Source: Dactylosporangium aurantiacum (lineage in GTDB: Bacteria > Actinomycetota > Actinomycetes > Mycobacteriales > Micromonosporaceae). From it: a DNA stretch of 64,000 bases. The notes below the pieces were generated by a model. The model was not told the origin of the DNA. It saw only the letters and a program-made list of their open reading frames with translations, and searched no databases. The translations under genes and the position numbers were made by a program. Where the stretch lies: positions 186,001 to 250,000 of the forward strand of contig NZ_JNYJ01000005.1 in assembly GCF_000716715.1 (NCBI RefSeq). The letters run 5' to 3'. Positions 60,731-64,000 of this stretch are shown here, one piece after another. Each line of letters opens with the position of its first letter. Position 1 is the first letter of the stretch.

Positions 60731-61912
60731 GTGCGGTACGTCGTCATCGGTGGTGGCATCGTCGGTCTGGCCACCGCGCACCGGCTCACCCTGGAGCACC
60801 CCGGCGCCGAGGTCACCGTCGTGGAGAAGGAGCTCACCTGGGGCGCGCACCAGACGGGCCACAACTCCGGCGTCATCCACGCCGGCGTCTACTACAAGCC
60901 CGGCAGCCTCAAGGCGACCCTGTGCAAGGCCGGCAGCGCCTCGATGGTGGCGTTCTGCCGGGAGCACGACATCCCGCACAAGGTGACCGGCAAGCTGATC
61001 GTGGCGACCGACCCGTCCGAGCTGCCCCGCCTGCGCGGCCTGTACGACCGTGCCCTCGCCAACGGCCTGCCGGCGCGGCTGGTCGACGCGGCGGAGGCCC
61101 GGGAGTACGAGCCGGAGGTCGCCTGCGTCCAGGGCATCCACGTCGCCTCGACGGGCATCGCCGACTTCGGCGCCGTCTGCGTGACCCTCGCGGCGCTGCT
61201 GGAGAAGGCGGGGGCGACCCTGCGCCTCGGCGCCCGGGTGACCGGGATCTCGACCCTGCACGGCGAGACGGTCGTGCACACCACCGTCGGTGACGTGTTC
61301 GCCGACGTCCTCGTCAACTGCGCCGGCCTGCACGCCGACCGGGTCGCGAAGCTGGCCGGCATCACGCCACCGGCCCGGATCATCCCGTTCCGCGGCGAGT
61401 ACTACGAGCTTCGCCCCGAGCGGCGCCACCTGGTCAACGGCCTGATCTACCCGGTGCCGGACCCGCAGTTCCCGTTCCTCGGCGTGCACCTGACCCGGAT
61501 GGTCGACGGCAGCGTCCACGCCGGCCCCAACGCGGTCCTCGCCACCGCCCGCGAGGGCTACTCCTGGTCCCGCGTCCGCCCGCGGGACATCGCCGACACG
61601 GTCAGCTACCCCGGCATGTGGCAGCTGGCCCGCAAGCACCTGCGCTACGGCCTCACCGAGGTCCGCCGCTCCCTGTCGAAGCAGCGCTTCGCCGCGAGCC
61701 TGGCCCGCCTGGTGCCCGCGGTGACCGCCGCCGACCTGGTGCCGGCGTCGGCAGGTGTACGGGCGCAGGCGATCACCCCGTCCGGTGCCCTCGTCGACGA
61801 CTTCCTCATCGTCGTCGAAGGCCGGCAGGTGCACGTGCTCAACGCCCCGTCACCGGCCGCCACCAGCTCCCTGGAGATCGCCAGGTACATCGTCGACCGC
61901 CTGCCGCGCTGA
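60731..61912 (+). CDS. lhgO: L-2-hydroxyglutarate oxidase
   Basis: FAD-dependent oxidation of L-2-hydroxyglutarate to 2-oxoglutarate. 393 residues. N-terminal FAD fold RYVVIGGGIVGLATAHRL, QTGHNSGVIHAGVYYKPGSLK is the family signature, and VLVNCAGLHADRVAKLAG and IPFRGEYYEL follow. Start GTG 60731. Divergent from the flippase-like gene with 54 bp between. Confidence 0.93.
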   Translation: MRYVVIGGGIVGLATAHRLTLEHPGAEVTVVEKELTWGAHQTGHNSGVIHAGVYYKPGSLKATLCKAGSASMVAFCREHDIPHKVTGKLIVATDPSELPRLRGLYDRALANGLPARLVDAAEAREYEPEVACVQGIHVASTGIADFGAVCVTLAALLEKAGATLRLGARVTGISTLHGETVVHTTVGDVFADVLVNCAGLHADRVAKLAGITPPARIIPFRGEYYELRPERRHLVNGLIYPVPDPQFPFLGVHLTRMVDGSVHAGPNAVLATAREGYSWSRVRPRDIADTVSYPGMWQLARKHLRYGLTEVRRSLSKQRFAASLARLVPAVTAADLVPASAGVRAQAITPSGALVDDFLIVVEGRQVHVLNAPSPAATSSLEIARYIVDRLPR

Positions 61913-61928
61913 GCGGTAGGGTGCGCGC

Positions 61929-62459
61929 GTGCGTACGGTTGCCGGAGTGCTCGCGGTGCTGATCCTGCTCGCCGGCTGCGACGACGCCGGCGCGCATCCG
62001 GGCCCGGCGCCGTCCACCGCCCCGGCCGCCGCGGCCGGCGGCGCGTGCCAGCTGCTGGACTTCCCGGTCGTCAACACCAAGCTCGGCCTGGACCTCGCCG
62101 TCGCCGCCGCCGCGACCCAGGACAACACCTTCACCTGCGTCCTGCAGCCCCGCGGCGCCGCCACCCCCGACCTGGTCCTGTCGGTGACCGCGACCACCAT
62201 CGGCGCGGACATCTACGCCTCCGCCGTCCAGCCGAAGGGTGCCGTCCCGGTCGAGGGCCTGGGCGCCGCCGCGTACCAGCTGCAGATCCCGGCCACGGAC
62301 GCCACCGGCGCGGGCGCGGAGGTGGGCTGGCTCGCCGGCAACAAGCGGATCATCCAGCTGTCGGTCCACCTGCCGCCCGGCACCCCGGACCCCGCGGGCG
62401 CCGACCTGCTGCCGAAGCTGGTCGGCCTGGCCAAGCTGATCGACCTGAGCAGCCTCTAG
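61929..62459 (+). CDS. putative lipoprotein
   Basis: 176 residues from GTG 61929. A short signal peptide with lipobox LLAGC, a Pro/Ala tether, and a domain with two cysteines (GACQLLDFPVVNTKLG, DNTFTCVLQP). Similar in layout to DUF3558-type secreted lipoproteins but no firm assignment. 16 nt downstream of lhgO. Confidence 0.7.
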   Translation: MRTVAGVLAVLILLAGCDDAGAHPGPAPSTAPAAAAGGACQLLDFPVVNTKLGLDLAVAAAATQDNTFTCVLQPRGAATPDLVLSVTATTIGADIYASAVQPKGAVPVEGLGAAAYQLQIPATDATGAGAEVGWLAGNKRIIQLSVHLPPGTPDPAGADLLPKLVGLAKLIDLSSL

Positions 62460-62493
62460 ACCGTACGGGCGTCCGGCGCGCCGGGAGCCGGGG

Positions 62494-63384
62494 TCAATCC
62501 GCGGGGAACAGCGCCGCCTCGGCGCGCAGGGCGGTCAGGAACGCGGTGACCGTGGCCGGCACGGTGCGCCCGGCGAGGGTCGCGGCCAGCACGTCGCGCG
62601 GCGGCACCTCGTCCGGGTGCAGCGGCAGCAGCGCGACGTCCGCCGGGGCGGCCCGCGCGGCGAGGGCCGGCACCAGGGTCACCCCGAGCCCGGCCGCCAC
62701 GAAGCCGAGCTTCGCGGTCCACTCGCCGGCCACGAACGCGATCCGCGGCCGGAACCCGAGCCGCACGCTCGGTGCCAGCAGCGTCTCCTCCGGCGCCGCC
62801 GAGCCCGCGATCCACGCCTCGTCCGCCAGCGCCGCGAGGCGCACCACCGACGGGGTCCCGGCCAGGGGATGGGCGCGCGGCACGGCCAGCAGCACCGGCT
62901 CTGACAGGACGTGGTGCACGGCGAAGCGGGGATCGGCGCAGGCGGTCACCAGCACCACGTCGGCGTCGCCGGCGAGCAGCGCCGACAGCAGCGAGCCGGT
63001 GACGCCCTCGACGAGGGACAGCCGGACGCCGGGGTGGCCGGCGCGGAAGCGGGCCAGGGCGCGCGGCACGAGCGCGGCGTCGGCGGTGGCGAACGCGCCG
63101 ACGCGCAGGTGGCCTGAGGCGCCGGCGCGCACGGCGTCGACCTCGCGGCGGGCGAGCGCCAGCCGGTCCAGGACCGCCGTGGCGTGGGTGAGCAGGCAGG
63201 TGCCCTCGGCGGTGAGGGCGACGCCGCGCGGCAGGCGGTCGAACAGCCGGGCGCCGACCTCCAGCTCGAGCGCCGCGATCTGCCGGGACACCGCCGACTG
63301 GGTGTAGCGCAGCGCGGTCGCGGCGCCGGTGATCGAGCGGTGCCGGGCGACCTCCCGGAACACCTCCAACATCTCGGTCTGCAC
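62494..63384 (-). CDS. LysR-family transcriptional regulator
   Basis: 296 residues. N-terminal winged helix MLEVFREVARHRSITGAATALRYTQSAVSRQI is standard LysR, followed by two Rossmann-like effector subdomains. Start GTG 63384. Divergent from the beta-hydroxyacid dehydrogenase at 63465, whose promoter it is likely to control together with its own. Confidence 0.92.
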   Translation of the reverse strand: MQTEMLEVFREVARHRSITGAATALRYTQSAVSRQIAALELEVGARLFDRLPRGVALTAEGTCLLTHATAVLDRLALARREVDAVRAGASGHLRVGAFATADAALVPRALARFRAGHPGVRLSLVEGVTGSLLSALLAGDADVVLVTACADPRFAVHHVLSEPVLLAVPRAHPLAGTPSVVRLAALADEAWIAGSAAPEETLLAPSVRLGFRPRIAFVAGEWTAKLGFVAAGLGVTLVPALAARAAPADVALLPLHPDEVPPRDVLAATLAGRTVPATVTAFLTALRAEAALFPAD

Positions 63385-63396
63385 CGCACGACATTC

Positions 63397-63409
63397 CCAT
63401 ACTGCATGG
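63397..63409. promoter_or_regulatory. LysR-type operator candidate
   Basis: CCATACTGCATGG (CCAT-N5-ATGG) lies in the 80-bp region between the divergent LysR and dehydrogenase genes and includes a T-N-A-type spacing. Weak match. Confidence 0.35.
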
Positions 63410-63464
63410 TAGCGATGCCAGACATTCGTTGGTGACATGTCAGCGGGGCGCATACGGTCGCCGC

Positions 63465-64000
63465 ATGCAGAAGATCGCGGTGCTCGGGCTCGGGCACATG
63501 GGGGCGCCGATCGCCCGGCGACTGGCCGCCCACGGGTTCCCGGTCACGGGGTGGAGCCGCAGCGCGCGGGCCGTCGAGGGGGTGGCCCCCGCGCCGGACC
63601 CGGCGGCGGCGGTCCGCGGCGCGGACGTCGTCATCACGATGCTCACCGACGGCACGGTGGTGCGCGACGTGGTGACCGCGGCGGCGGTCGCGGGGCCGGC
63701 GACGCTGGTCGACATGTCGACGATCGGCCCCGACGCCGTGCGCGACCTCGCCGCGGCCCTGCCCGCCGGGGTGGACCTGGTCGACGCGCCGGTCGCGGGC
63801 AGCACCGGGGCCGCCGCGGGTGGCACGTTGCGCATCTTCGCCGGCGGCACCGCGGCCACGGTCGACCGGGTCGCGCCGGTGCTCGCCACGCTCGGCGAGC
63901 TGCACCGGTGCGGCCCGTCCGGCAGCGGCGCGGCGATGAAGGTGGTCCTCAACACCGCCCTCGTGACCGCCCTCGCCGCCCTGGCCGAGGTGCTGCTGGT
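63465..64000 (+). CDS. beta-hydroxyacid (3-hydroxyisobutyrate-type) dehydrogenase, N-terminal part
   Basis: 178 codons before the window ends. KIAVLGLGHMGAPIARRLAAH is the NAD(P)-binding loop, DAPVAGSTGAAAGGTLRIFAGG is the substrate-binding motif and SGAAMKVVLNTAL carries the catalytic lysine. The family includes 3-hydroxyisobutyrate, tartronate-semialdehyde and glyoxylate reductases. Divergent from LysR. Confidence 0.93.
   Translation, partial: MQKIAVLGLGHMGAPIARRLAAHGFPVTGWSRSARAVEGVAPAPDPAAAVRGADVVITMLTDGTVVRDVVTAAAVAGPATLVDMSTIGPDAVRDLAAALPAGVDLVDAPVAGSTGAAAGGTLRIFAGGTAATVDRVAPVLATLGELHRCGPSGSGAAMKVVLNTALVTALAALAEVLL

Overview
The window is about 64 kb of very GC-rich DNA (codon third positions almost all G or C). 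GTG starts are frequent and several genes look leaderless, with a TAnnnT hexamer 6-8 nt before the start codon. Gene content and order (DUF3046-recA-recX-rny-gluABCD-miaB, miaA-dapF-hflX, lexA divergent from a LysM gene, nrdR-nrdJ, lipoproteins, GT87 glycosyltransferase, IdeR/DtxR) point to an actinomycete. Micromonosporaceae is the most likely family, but that placement is inference from gene order and not from a phylogeny. No rRNA, tRNA, insertion sequence, prophage or CRISPR array was recognised; this looks like ordinary chromosome.

Layout: 1-6.9 kb holds an Lhr-type helicase (cut by the left edge), a LysE exporter coupled to a flavin-domain/GNAT fusion and facing a MocR regulator, and two paralogous lipoproteins. 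7.3-12 kb holds an acyl-CoA dehydrogenase, a PTS-type dihydroxyacetone kinase split into divergent dhaKL and dhaM-HPr units, and an MFS transporter. 12-18 kb is recA, a very long recX and RNase Y. 18-24.6 kb is the gluABCD glutamate/amino-acid ABC operon with a large single-pass receptor downstream: an Hsp70-like ATPase fused through a Pro/Gln-rich linker and one membrane span to a Leu/Ile/Val-binding-like domain. 24.7-36.2 kb carries surE, miaB, a secreted propeller-like protein, hflX, NAD malic enzyme, dapF, miaA, a LigB-like protein and a DUF349 coiled-coil protein. 36.8-41.9 kb is a DNA-damage and dNTP block: lexA, a LysM protein, nrdR and nrdJ. 42-52 kb is accessory: acyltransferase, large membrane protein, a PemK/MazF-type toxin-antitoxin module, GT87 mannosyltransferase, small unknowns, methyltransferase and dtd. 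52.2-57.1 kb has a broken sigma-70 factor, a GNAT/acyl-CoA-synthetase-like protein acetyltransferase, a mini DivIVA and an AcuC-type deacetylase. 57.3-64 kb has DtxR and HxlR regulators, a Uma2 protein, an SDR, a flippase-like membrane protein, L-2-hydroxyglutarate oxidase, a lipoprotein, and a LysR regulator facing a beta-hydroxyacid dehydrogenase cut by the right edge.

Functional links: recA, lexA and the LysM gene share related GTAC/GAAC-N4-GTAC/GTTC palindromes, suggesting one SOS regulon. nrdR-nrdJ has paired upstream sites about three helical turns apart. The acetyltransferase and AcuC deacetylase lie within 2 kb of each other and could form a reversible lysine-acylation pair. The most unusual gene is the Hsp70-receptor fusion. 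The most unexpected defect is the sigma-factor gene, which lacks regions 2.3-3 and changes frame at the junction.
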